Positions 24,236 to 31,453 of a DNA stretch of 32,056 nucleotides are shown here, piece after piece (position 1 is the first letter of the stretch; each line of letters starts with the position of its first letter). This stretch comes from Paenibacillus sp. (GTDB taxonomy: Bacteria > Bacillota > Bacilli > Paenibacillales > YIM-B00363). The DNA is taken from NCBI GenBank assembly GCA_031181325.1, contig JAPSKX010000036.1:1-32056 (forward strand). Reading direction: 5' to 3'. The notes beneath the pieces were generated by a model. That model searched no databases. It was not told where the DNA came from and saw only the letters and a program-made list of their open reading frames with translations. A program made the translations under genes and the position numbers.

Positions 24236-26006
24236 CGAATTCGTCCTCCAGCCACCGCTTATACGGATTGCGGTCCGCGACGTACCAGCTCCGCTCCTTC
24301 ACGAGCGTGCCGTCGACGTAGACGTTCGCGCGCTGGCGGCCCGTCATTTGGTCGGAGCGTCGCCGGAGCTTGACGCCTGCATTTTCCGGATGGATCGTTA
24401 CGATGAACTCGCTCCACCCCTCCGTCTCGTGTCCCGTATCGCGAACGAGCGCATCGTCTTCGTCGCCTTCGTAATAGGACTCTAGTGTGTAATACCCGCG
24501 GCTGCCCGACGTGCGGTACGAATGAATGCCCTCGGACGCCTTGCTGCCGATGTCGAGCTCGTCGGTCAGAACCATGCCCGGTTCGTCCACGCCGTAGTAA
24601 AACAACGCGCCGGAATGGCGAATCCACTGGTTGTTGGCTTCGCCGGCTTCGATGCCGAAGACGAGCTCCGTTCGGAACGGATACCAGTCGCCGCCAAGCA
24701 GCCTAACCATCGACCACGGGTTGTCGGGCTGCCCGTCGTACGCGCTGGACGGATTCATCTCCGGCGGCGTCGGGAAGCCCCAGCCGTAGCATACCCAGCT
24801 CTCCGACCCGTCGCTCTCCACTTGCGGCGTCGCGATGCCGTCGATATGGACGCGCACGTCGCCCTCGCAGCTGATGACGCCCGGCCGGCGCGTGAAGCCG
24901 GTCACATGGCCCGCGACGAGATGGCCCCGGCCCGCGATCCGCCCGATGACGCTGTCCGCGCCGTGCGTCGCCTTGGACGCGTAGTACGGCGAAGAGCGGA
25001 AATATCCCGTCCGCCCTTCGACATAGTCCGCGTTCCATGCGGTCGTCGTCCGCGTCTCCCAGGCCGCGAAGACGATCGCCCCTTCGCCCCGGTTGACGAG
25101 CTCGATGCGAGCGCTCCGCCAGAACGGCATCGGGAAATAGTTGTAGAACGTACCGTCCTGCTTCCTGCCATGAGACAAGACGCCGACGGGATGCAGTCCG
25201 AGTTCGTTCGCGAAAAATACCCCGATCGGGCACTCCACGTCCGCCCGCTCATGATCGTCCCATGTCGCCTTGATCCAGACGTTCGCTAGATCGCTCGGCT
25301 TCGCGTCGACGAGCTCGGCGAAGATCGCCGCCACGCTGCCTTGGCCCCGCTGCTCGAACACGACCGCCGATCCGCCGGGCGGCAGCGCGAGCCGTTCCAG
25401 CCGATGCGAATCCGCCGGCGTCCGCGGCTTCGGATCGTCGCCGACGCGGCTCCACGTCTCGAGCAGCCGGTCGTAGTTCTCGGCCCCCGTGAACGTGACG
25501 ACGCCGTCGGCCGTGTCGTACGCGTGATACACGATGTGCCCCCAGCCGCCGTCCCCTTTGCCCGGCGCCTTCAGCCGCAGGTTCGTCGTCACCTTGCACG
25601 ACTTCGCGTACGGCATCGGCACGAAGCTGCGCACGACGCGGATCGGTCCCCGGCCATTGTCGTCCGGCCCGAGGTACGCATCCGCAAGCGGCGCGAGAAA
25701 CGGAGGCTTGCTACCGAACTCGGACGGTTTGATCTCGAACCGCGGCGCGTCTTCGCCGTCGAAAAAAAACCGGAACGTCGGCTCCGGGCTGTCCGGGTAG
25801 CGGTGCTGCACGAAGTTATAAATACAGCCCGGCCCGTCGACGTCGAAGATGACCCATTCGTCCCGATCCCGATATAACCACCAGTCCCAGTCCGCGTTGA
25901 ACCCTTGCTTGTCGATGCTGCCCTCGTACCGAACCTGCACGCCGTCCCGCAGCAGCGGCAACAGCTCGAACCGCTCCATATTCGCTAAGCCTATGGGCAA
26001 TGACAC
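24117..26006 (-). CDS. GH172 (DUF2961) glycoside hydrolase-like protein
   Basis: 629 residues from GTG 26006, chosen because GGAGG lies 8 nt upstream; ATG at 26021 has no ribosome-binding site and itself contains that GGAGG. Residues ~1-350 match DUF2961: 'DWDWWLYRDRDEWVIFDVDGPGCIYNFVQHRY', FFFDGEDAPRFE, then PMPYAKSCKV and the 'FYNYFPMPFWRSARIELVNRG' block. The C-terminal half is beta-rich (jelly-roll-like). Characterised GH172 members act on difructose dianhydride or alpha-D-arabinofuranosides; substrate here is unknown. No signal peptide, so cytoplasmic. It has its own AT-rich promoter region. It overlaps the open threonine synthase frame on the other strand at its 3' end. Confidence 0.85.
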   Translation of the reverse strand: MSLPIGLANMERFELLPLLRDGVQVRYEGSIDKQGFNADWDWWLYRDRDEWVIFDVDGPGCIYNFVQHRYPDSPEPTFRFFFDGEDAPRFEIKPSEFGSKPPFLAPLADAYLGPDDNGRGPIRVVRSFVPMPYAKSCKVTTNLRLKAPGKGDGGWGHIVYHAYDTADGVVTFTGAENYDRLLETWSRVGDDPKPRTPADSHRLERLALPPGGSAVVFEQRGQGSVAAIFAELVDAKPSDLANVWIKATWDDHERADVECPIGVFFANELGLHPVGVLSHGRKQDGTFYNYFPMPFWRSARIELVNRGEGAIVFAAWETRTTTAWNADYVEGRTGYFRSSPYYASKATHGADSVIGRIAGRGHLVAGHVTGFTRRPGVISCEGDVRVHIDGIATPQVESDGSESWVCYGWGFPTPPEMNPSSAYDGQPDNPWSMVRLLGGDWYPFRTELVFGIEAGEANNQWIRHSGALFYYGVDEPGMVLTDELDIGSKASEGIHSYRTSGSRGYYTLESYYEGDEDDALVRDTGHETEGWSEFIVTIHPENAGVKLRRRSDQMTGRQRANVYVDGTLVKERSWYVADRNPYKRWLEDEFVIPASYTAGKRDIAVRLEYVQDGETRTWNEFYYWVYTLK

Positions 26007-26078
26007 TTGTACACCCTCCATATTCAACGAATGATAATGATAGATGATCGTTTGCGATTAATTTTTATCATTTACCAT

Positions 26079-26107
26079 TATATATTATCGTTTAATTGTG
26101 GTGTCAA
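26079..26107 (-). promoter_or_regulatory. Promoter of the GH172 gene in an AT-rich island
   Basis: Minus-strand -35 TTGACA (26102-26107) and -10 either TATATA (17-bp spacer, 26079-26084) or TATAAT (19-bp spacer, 26077-26082). Downstream, AATGATAA (26030-26037) and TTATCATT (26065-26072) form an 8-bp inverted repeat in the leader, a possible operator. Confidence 0.65.
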
Positions 26108-26110
26108 GCG

Positions 26111-26575
26111 TTAAATCGGCGATCTCGCTACGCCTATCGCGAGGTGATCCCATAGACAGTCTTCGACCCGCTCCGCCATCGCATCGTCGCAATCGACGAC
26201 GAGGATTACTTCCGCATGTTCCCCTTTCAAGAGTTGCTTCTTCTTGTCGACCGTCTTCAAGTAGAAAAGCTTGATGCAAAAACCAAGGACGAACCCCGAC
26301 GCCGCGCCGATCAATCCCCAATATATCGGTCCCCATGATAAAATAAATCCGATGCTGGCGCCGATGACGGAGAAGCCCGTCGCCATCGCCATCCCGATGT
26401 CGATCAGGGATACCCCGTCCGCCCGGTGAAGCGTGTCGAACAGGTTCCGCTCCTCCTTCCGGTTCGCGAGCGGGACGACCAATATCCGCTCTTTTCGGAT
26501 TCCGTATTTCTCCAGCGCCGTAATCGCCAGTTCTAAATACATGGAGTGCTCGAAGGTCGAGAAAATTTGGATCAT
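26111..26575 (-). CDS. Uncharacterised membrane protein with split alpha/beta domain
   Basis: 154 residues. Residues 1-35 (MIQIFSTFEHSMYLELAITALEKYGI...ILVVPL) look like a beta-alpha-beta unit; ~60-110 hold two membrane helices rich in Gly (FSVIGASIGFILSWGP, LIGAASGFVLGFCIKLFYL); ~120-150 form another beta-alpha-beta (EVILVVDCDDAMAERVEDCL). This layout recalls YflT/general-stress-17M-like proteins, with a membrane hairpin inserted, but no family is assigned firmly. ATG overlaps the preceding stop (ATGA). Last gene of a three-gene operon. Function unknown. Confidence 0.75.
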   Translation of the reverse strand: MIQIFSTFEHSMYLELAITALEKYGIRKERILVVPLANRKEERNLFDTLHRADGVSLIDIGMAMATGFSVIGASIGFILSWGPIYWGLIGAASGFVLGFCIKLFYLKTVDKKKQLLKGEHAEVILVVDCDDAMAERVEDCLWDHLAIGVARSPI

Positions 26576-27363
26576 ATATTTTCCCCCGTACCCTTCCCGA
26601 TTCTGACTCGCAGTTGTTGGTACAGCGACTGTAAATACCTCTTCTGTTCGCTGTCGAACAGCTTATTATTTTCCACGGTATTCACATAAGCGTCATATAC
26701 GGCAAACCCGTATAAGGAAGGCAGGAATAACAGCCATTCCGGATTCAGAACGGACGTCGACTCCGCGATTCGCCCCACGAACAACAAACTGAGCGCTTCC
26801 AGCTCCCGCGAAAAATAGAAAAACAGTACCGACCAGACGATGACGAAGGCCGCCGTCGCGACCCGGTGAATATAGAGCTGTCCTAGACCGGGCATGAGGA
26901 GAGACCAGACGACGGACATCCTCGGGTTCCTCTTGTCCAAATAATTAATCTCCAACGCCCCCATGAGGAAGGTGTTAAACCGATGATTTTCCCGTTCCGC
27001 CAATAGATACACCTTGTTTAAATCCACCGTAGTTCGGTAGCTGTCCCAGATCCCGAAGATGTACACCGGTATGTATGCCAGCAGCCAGCGCGTGTTTAAT
27101 ACGTCCGCCGCCAAGGCGACCTTCCCTTGGAACGAGTACACCATCGCCAAGTTAACGTTCGCGTTGAGGTTGACGACGACTTCCCACATGAACAATAAGT
27201 AGCCTCGTACATACTTAGAAAGCAGGAGATGTCCGAACCCAGGGAACGCGGCGGACCACCATGCGACAATATACGGATTTCGCAGATGCAGTTGGGTTGT
27301 GCCCATGCTGCTTACATACGCCTTATACCGCCTAGCGGTGTTATCTTCCTTGAAGTTTTGCAT
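26572..27363 (-). CDS. Uncharacterised membrane protein with two TM2-like repeats
   Basis: 263 residues. Two similar halves are visible: NPYIVAWWSAAFPGFGHLLLSKYVRGYL (~28-55) and NPRMSVVWSLLMPGLGQLYIHRVATAAF (~144-171), each starting with Asn-Pro, a W-S helix and the P-G-hG-xLh signature of TM2-like proteins; each half ends with a helix then a 'WDSYRTTVDLNK' or 'YDAYVNTVENNK' segment. It therefore arose by internal duplication. AAGGAG lies 5 nt before the ATG. Overlaps the upstream gene by 23 bp and the downstream gene by 4 bp. Function unknown. Confidence 0.8.
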   Translation of the reverse strand: MQNFKEDNTARRYKAYVSSMGTTQLHLRNPYIVAWWSAAFPGFGHLLLSKYVRGYLLFMWEVVVNLNANVNLAMVYSFQGKVALAADVLNTRWLLAYIPVYIFGIWDSYRTTVDLNKVYLLAERENHRFNTFLMGALEINYLDKRNPRMSVVWSLLMPGLGQLYIHRVATAAFVIVWSVLFFYFSRELEALSLLFVGRIAESTSVLNPEWLLFLPSLYGFAVYDAYVNTVENNKLFDSEQKRYLQSLYQQLRVRIGKGTGENI

Positions 27364-27862
27364 CGCTTCTCCTTCCGTTCCGTTTCCACCAACGTCCGTA
27401 CATCTCGACTGCCCCCCGCGTCCACCATGATTTCACAGACACGCTGATTAGGGAATGATACCACTTCCAGGCCGTCCCCCACCGGATCAAGCCCGTATAA
27501 CGGTCTGCCCATATTTCGATCGCGGTCAGCGGGATGGAGAAGAAGAACACCTTATACAGGCTGGGAAGGAACTTTTCCTTATACGTCATTTGGTTGTAGA
27601 TAACCGTAGCCGTCGGGTATAGCAATGTATCGAAGAGAACATGGATCGAAAACAGCCTCGGAAACAGCCGCGTGGGGTAGGCGACCCAACCCTTCTTGAC
27701 CGCGATTTTATCTAATAAGATATTGGTCGCCGCGTTCCAGATGTACGCGAAAGCCCATTCGTGCTTGGGCGGCTTCCTCAGGAGAGCGGGCAATGCGCTC
27801 GCCGTCGCAAAAAACAAGACATACAAGAAACTCTTTTCAAGTTTCTTTCGCACCGCCGCCAT
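27341..27862 (-). CDS. CBO0543-family membrane protein
   Basis: 173 residues from ATG 27862 (AAGGAG, 7-nt spacer); ATG 27868 would be only 1 nt from that site. Hydrophobic helices alternate with family-like segments: WVAYPTRLFPRLFSIHVLFDTLLYPTATVIYNQMTY (~62-97), IPLTAIEIWADRYTGLIRWGTAWKWYHS (~112-140), and a basic C-terminus. The family is widespread in spore-formers and of unknown function. It is the first gene of the overlapping three-gene unit ending at 26111. Confidence 0.8.
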   Translation of the reverse strand: MAAVRKKLEKSFLYVLFFATASALPALLRKPPKHEWAFAYIWNAATNILLDKIAVKKGWVAYPTRLFPRLFSIHVLFDTLLYPTATVIYNQMTYKEKFLPSLYKVFFFSIPLTAIEIWADRYTGLIRWGTAWKWYHSLISVSVKSWWTRGAVEMYGRWWKRNGRRSDAKLQGR

Positions 27863-28182
27863 GTTCATTCTCCTTCATCGTACATTTATCGAGCCTTGGT
27901 TTTCTTAGCATACCCTGCTATAAATTGAATTATGGTTACCTTCCATAACCTGCCTCGCCAGCGCAAAAAAAGGACCGCTCCCGTTTTACGGAGTGCGGCC
28001 CGCTTGCAATGGATTCGATTCGAAACGTCAACCGGATGCCTTCCTGTCGTTCGCTTCATGTCGCATAAGTCGAATGGATGAAAGCGAAATCTAAATCCTT
28101 ATCCTACAAATCCTACAAAATCGCCCGTTCGGAGGAAAATGGTACCATTGCGAATCTTAACGCGAATAATTAGGAAAAGGCC
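27863..28182. other. Intergenic region of about 320 bp
   Basis: It holds the minus-strand terminator at 27965-28001 and, at 28101-28118, a small tandem repeat ATCCTACAA x2. The upstream promoter of the three-gene operon must lie in 27863-27960, but no clear -35/-10 pair was found. No gene was found in 28005-28182. Confidence 0.55.
27965..28001 (-). terminator. Intrinsic terminator downstream of the Bcr/CflA gene
   Basis: Minus strand: GGGCCGC-A-CTCCG, short A-rich loop, CGGGAGCGGTCC, then seven T's. The stem has G-U pairs that work only on the minus transcript. It is ~180 bp past the stop at 28183, leaving a long 3' leader-like tail. Confidence 0.75.
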
Positions 28183-29418
28183 TTATTGCCGCCGCGACGT
28201 CGATCGCCGAACGAACAGCGCGTAACAGAGCAGCGCGCCGCCGTTGCAGGCCGCGATCACGATGCCGATCGGCAGCACCGTCTCGCCTCCGCCGAGCCCG
28301 GTGAGCGGCGAAATCAAGGCGCCCGCCGACATGCCGATCAGCCCGAGCAAGCCGGCCGCGCTTCCGGCGGCTTGCTTATGCTTCTGCAGCGCGAGCGACG
28401 TACACGTCGTGCCGATGACGCCCATGCAGGCGACCTGCACGAACAGCGCCGGCACGACGAACGCGAGGCCCGCCCCGCTCGCCAGCGCCGCGAGCAGATA
28501 CAACCCGGAAGCGGCCGAAGCGATCAATCCCGCGAATAACAGCGTGCGCTCCTCGAAGCGTCCGACGAGGCGCGCCGTGCCTTGAGAGCCCAGGATGAAC
28601 GCGGAGCCGCAGATCGCGAACAGCCAGCTGAACGCCTGCGGCGATACGCCGAAGTGGTCCTGCATCAAGAAAGACGAGCTCGATATGTACGAAAATAATC
28701 CCGCCTGCGCCAAGCCTTGCGTCACGGCGAAGCCGATCAGCTCCCGGTTGCGAAGCAGGCCGAACATCGCCAAGGCGGACTTCCCGACGCCCCCGGGGTT
28801 TCGCCTCTCGCGCGGCAAGCTCTCCGGAATCGCGACGAACAGAGACGCCCATAGGAAGAGTCCGAACACGGCCAGGAACACGAACACGCCGTGCCATGAC
28901 GTGAGGAGCAGCAGCTGTCCCCCGACGATCGGCGCGACGATCGGTCCCGCTCCGCCGATCAGCGTCAGCAGTGCGAAAAACTTCGTCAGCTCCACGCCCT
29001 CGAAGCGATCTCTCGCGATCGCCCGCGCGATCACGACGCCCGACGCCCCCGCCAGTCCTTGCAGCAGGCGAAGCGCCGCCAACCACTCGATCGTCGGCGC
29101 GACCGCGCATAGCAGCGAGGCGGCGATATACACGCACAGTCCGATAAACAACGGCTTGCGGCGGCCCCATGCGTCGCTGATCGGCCCCGCCACGATCTGC
29201 CCGAGCGCCATGCCGAGCAGGAACATCGTCAGCGTCAGCTGCGTCCAAGCCGCGCTCGTTCCGTACTCCGCCGCCATATCCGGCAGCGCCGGCAAATACA
29301 TATCGATCGAGAACGGCCCGATCGCCGTCGCCGTCCCGAGCACGACGCCCGTCAGCAGCGTTCGCCTCGACCGCCCGCTCCGTTCTTGCTTTCTCTTCGA
29401 CGCTTGCGCTTGATTCAT
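28183..29418 (-). CDS. Bcr/CflA-family MFS multidrug efflux transporter
   Basis: 411 residues with 12 membrane helices. Features of the Bcr/CflA drug:H+ antiporter subgroup: IGPFSIDMYLPALPDMA in TM1, GQIVAGPISDAWGRRKPLF (motif A, loop 2-3), LRLLQGLAGASGVVIARAIARD (motif B/D-like region) and GGAGPIVAPIVGGQLL (motif C) in TM5. ATG at 29418 follows GAGGACAAC. It is a single gene between two hairpins. Related pumps export chloramphenicol, bicyclomycin or sulfonamides; the substrate here is not known. Confidence 0.92.
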   Translation of the reverse strand: MNQAQASKRKQERSGRSRRTLLTGVVLGTATAIGPFSIDMYLPALPDMAAEYGTSAAWTQLTLTMFLLGMALGQIVAGPISDAWGRRKPLFIGLCVYIAASLLCAVAPTIEWLAALRLLQGLAGASGVVIARAIARDRFEGVELTKFFALLTLIGGAGPIVAPIVGGQLLLLTSWHGVFVFLAVFGLFLWASLFVAIPESLPRERRNPGGVGKSALAMFGLLRNRELIGFAVTQGLAQAGLFSYISSSSFLMQDHFGVSPQAFSWLFAICGSAFILGSQGTARLVGRFEERTLLFAGLIASAASGLYLLAALASGAGLAFVVPALFVQVACMGVIGTTCTSLALQKHKQAAGSAAGLLGLIGMSAGALISPLTGLGGGETVLPIGIVIAACNGGALLCYALFVRRSTSRRQ

Positions 29419-29497
29419 GTTGTCCTCATCTCCATTTTTGATCGACCACCGTTTAGATCAGAATACCAGAAATCGAAGCGAGCCTCGAAGAAAATGA

Positions 29498-29530
29498 AGC
29501 CGCCCGACGCGAGGATCGCGCCGGGCGGCT
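29498..29530 (-). terminator. Hairpin terminator after the NagB-like gene
   Basis: AGCCGCCCG and CGGGCGGCT, with GC-rich inner pairing (ACGCG/CGCG) and an AGGAT loop. On the minus strand TCATTTTCTTC follows. It lies ~50 bp past the stop at 29581 and ~80 bp before the efflux gene start at 29418. Confidence 0.75.
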
Positions 29531-29580
29531 GCTTACTGCCGTTAGACTTGCCAACTTTATCGGTAGACAAAACAGCGACC

Positions 29581-30315
29581 TTAGCGTTGCGCGAGTTCGG
29601 ACGCCGATTGCTCGTCGAGGTACAAATGGAAGTTCGCATGACGCTTCAGCATCGTCGCGGGCACTTCGTTCGTGAACTCCCGCTCCAGCGTATGCCGCAC
29701 CGCCCGCGCCTTACGCTTGTCGGGGACGCAGGAGAGGATCGTCTTCGCCTGCATGATTTGATGCACCGTCATCGTCACCGCCCGCTTCGGCACGGCGTCG
29801 ATCGACGGGAAGCAGCCCTCGCCGACCTGCTGCCGCTTGCACGCTTCGTCTAGATCGACGACGATGTAGGCTTCATCCGTTTCGAAGTCGGCCGGCGGGT
29901 CGTTGAAGGCGATGTGCGCGTTCTCCCCGATACCGATGAACGCCAGGTCGACAGGCGCTTGCCGCAGCAGCTTCGTCAGCGACGCGATATTCGCTTCGAC
30001 ATCTCCCTCGACGACGACGTAATGCATCGCCCCGATCGGAATGCGATCCGCGAACCGCTCCTTCAAGTAACGCCGGAAGCTTGCCGGATGATCGGCGGAC
30101 AAGCCGATGTATTCGTCCAGGTGGAACGCCGTCACCTTGGACCAGTCGACGTCCTCCCGGATGAGGCGCTCCAGCGTCTCGAACTGGGAGGCGCCCGTCG
30201 ACAGCACGATCCTCGCCTCTCCGTTGCGCTCGATCGCATCGTTCAGGACTGCGGCCGCGTGCCGCGCCGCGGCCGCGCCCAGTTCGGACGGATTCGGAAA
30301 CACTTGCACGTTCAT
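29581..30315 (-). CDS. NagB-like glucosamine-6-phosphate deaminase/isomerase paralogue
   Basis: 244 residues from ATG 30315 (GGAG 9 nt upstream; ATG 30324 is too close to it). The fold is that of NagB/6-phosphogluconolactonase: STGASQFETL phosphate loop (~39-48), FHLDEYIGL with D67-E68, and GIGENAHIAFNDPP (~128-141). Compared with E. coli NagB, the catalytic His (H143; here H134) is kept, but Asp141 is Asn132, the next Gly is Ala, and Glu148 is Asp139. It may isomerise or deaminate a different aminosugar phosphate. It lies 36 bp after the alpha/beta hydrolase gene and is likely co-transcribed with it. Cytoplasmic. Confidence 0.85.
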   Translation of the reverse strand: MNVQVFPNPSELGAAAARHAAAVLNDAIERNGEARIVLSTGASQFETLERLIREDVDWSKVTAFHLDEYIGLSADHPASFRRYLKERFADRIPIGAMHYVVVEGDVEANIASLTKLLRQAPVDLAFIGIGENAHIAFNDPPADFETDEAYIVVDLDEACKRQQVGEGCFPSIDAVPKRAVTMTVHQIMQAKTILSCVPDKRKARAVRHTLEREFTNEVPATMLKRHANFHLYLDEQSASELAQR

Positions 30316-30351
30316 TCCCGTCATCTCCTTCTTAAGAATTCGTCACCCGCA

Positions 30352-31377
30352 TCAAAGCGTCCGTCGCAGCCAATCGTATGCCGCGGCGCCGCTGATTTCA
30401 TGCTTGCCTTCGAACGCGTCGCACGCCAGCTTCGCTGGGACGCCCAACAAATCGTACACCTCGCGCAGGCGTCCGAACGCTTCCATCGACGCGGCGATCG
30501 GGAAGATCTCGTCCTCCGTCCCCGCCTCCATGAGGAGCGCCCTTGGCGCGATCAAGCTCACGATATCCGGCATCTCCGCGAACTCGCCCAAGGCGGGGAC
30601 GTAGTTGTCGATGCAATGATCGAGGTCCAAGATGCTGGCCTTGAACGTGTTGACGTAGCCGCTGACCACGGTCGACTTGATCCTCTCGTCCAACGCCGCC
30701 GCGAACGAAGCGACGAGGCCTCCGCCGGAGATGCCCATGCATCCGATTCGCTCCGCGTCCACATCCTCCCGCGAGCATAAATAATCGACGGCTCTCATCG
30801 CTTCGTGAACGCGGTGGCCCGCCATCGTACGGCCCAAGTGGAGCAATACCTTGCTTAGCCTGTCGCAGGAGGAGTACTTGTCGCGGGCGTACTCGTCTCG
30901 CAGTCTCCGGTCGCCGAAGCCGAAGATTTCCGGCGCGACGACGACGAAGCCGCGCTTCGCGAGCTCGACGCCGAAATTCTTCTGATACGTCGGCCGCTCC
31001 AGGATCGACTCGCCGGTCGGCGACAGTCCTACCACCTCTCTGCTGCCGTACCCGTGCCCATGGAACGCGGCGACGGCCGGCAGCCGCCCGCTCGAAGCCG
31101 CTCGCCCGGTCGGGACGAGTACGTACGCCGGGCAGCGCAAGCCTTCGAACGTCGCGAATTCGACGCGCTCTCTCGCGTACCCGTCGCACTCGACGCGTTC
31201 GAGCAGCTTCGGCTCCAACGCCTCCGGAGCGGCCGGGAACCGTCCCAGGCTGTCCGCGAAGCGCCGACGCAGCCGATCCCGCCACGTCTTCCATTCCCCC
31301 GCGCTCGTCGCCGCGAATCGCAATTCCGGGGTACTTCCCTTGTACAACGACTCAAGATATTCGTCCGGATGCCACAT
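30352..31377 (-). CDS. Alpha/beta-hydrolase (acetyl-xylan-esterase/dienelactone-hydrolase-like)
   Basis: 341 residues from ATG 31377 (GGAGG with an 8-nt spacer); upstream in-frame ATGs at 31383 and 31404 have worse spacing. HGHG oxyanion loop at 106-109, a nucleophile elbow GISGGG with S217, an acid in GTEDEIFP (~305-312) and a His in FEGKHEISG near the end. The family removes acyl groups or cleaves esters, often on sugars. No signal peptide. It lies between a partial MFS transporter upstream (76 bp) and the NagB-like gene downstream (36 bp), so a small transport-and-use operon for an acylated amino sugar is a reasonable guess. Confidence 0.85.
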   Translation of the reverse strand: MWHPDEYLESLYKGSTPELRFAATSAGEWKTWRDRLRRRFADSLGRFPAAPEALEPKLLERVECDGYARERVEFATFEGLRCPAYVLVPTGRAASSGRLPAVAAFHGHGYGSREVVGLSPTGESILERPTYQKNFGVELAKRGFVVVAPEIFGFGDRRLRDEYARDKYSSCDRLSKVLLHLGRTMAGHRVHEAMRAVDYLCSREDVDAERIGCMGISGGGLVASFAAALDERIKSTVVSGYVNTFKASILDLDHCIDNYVPALGEFAEMPDIVSLIAPRALLMEAGTEDEIFPIAASMEAFGRLREVYDLLGVPAKLACDAFEGKHEISGAAAYDWLRRTL

Positions 31378-31453
31378 TCCCATGTCCTCCTCGAATTGTC
31401 CCATCGTTCCGCTCGGGGGCGGTCGCGCATCTTCGTCCGCTTCGAGATCGGCG

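Noticed and set aside
26028..26050. Fur-box-like GATAATGATA sequence upstream of the GH172 gene
   Set aside because: Only the first half matches the 19-bp consensus and the neighbouring genes have no link to iron; the AT-rich leader explains it.
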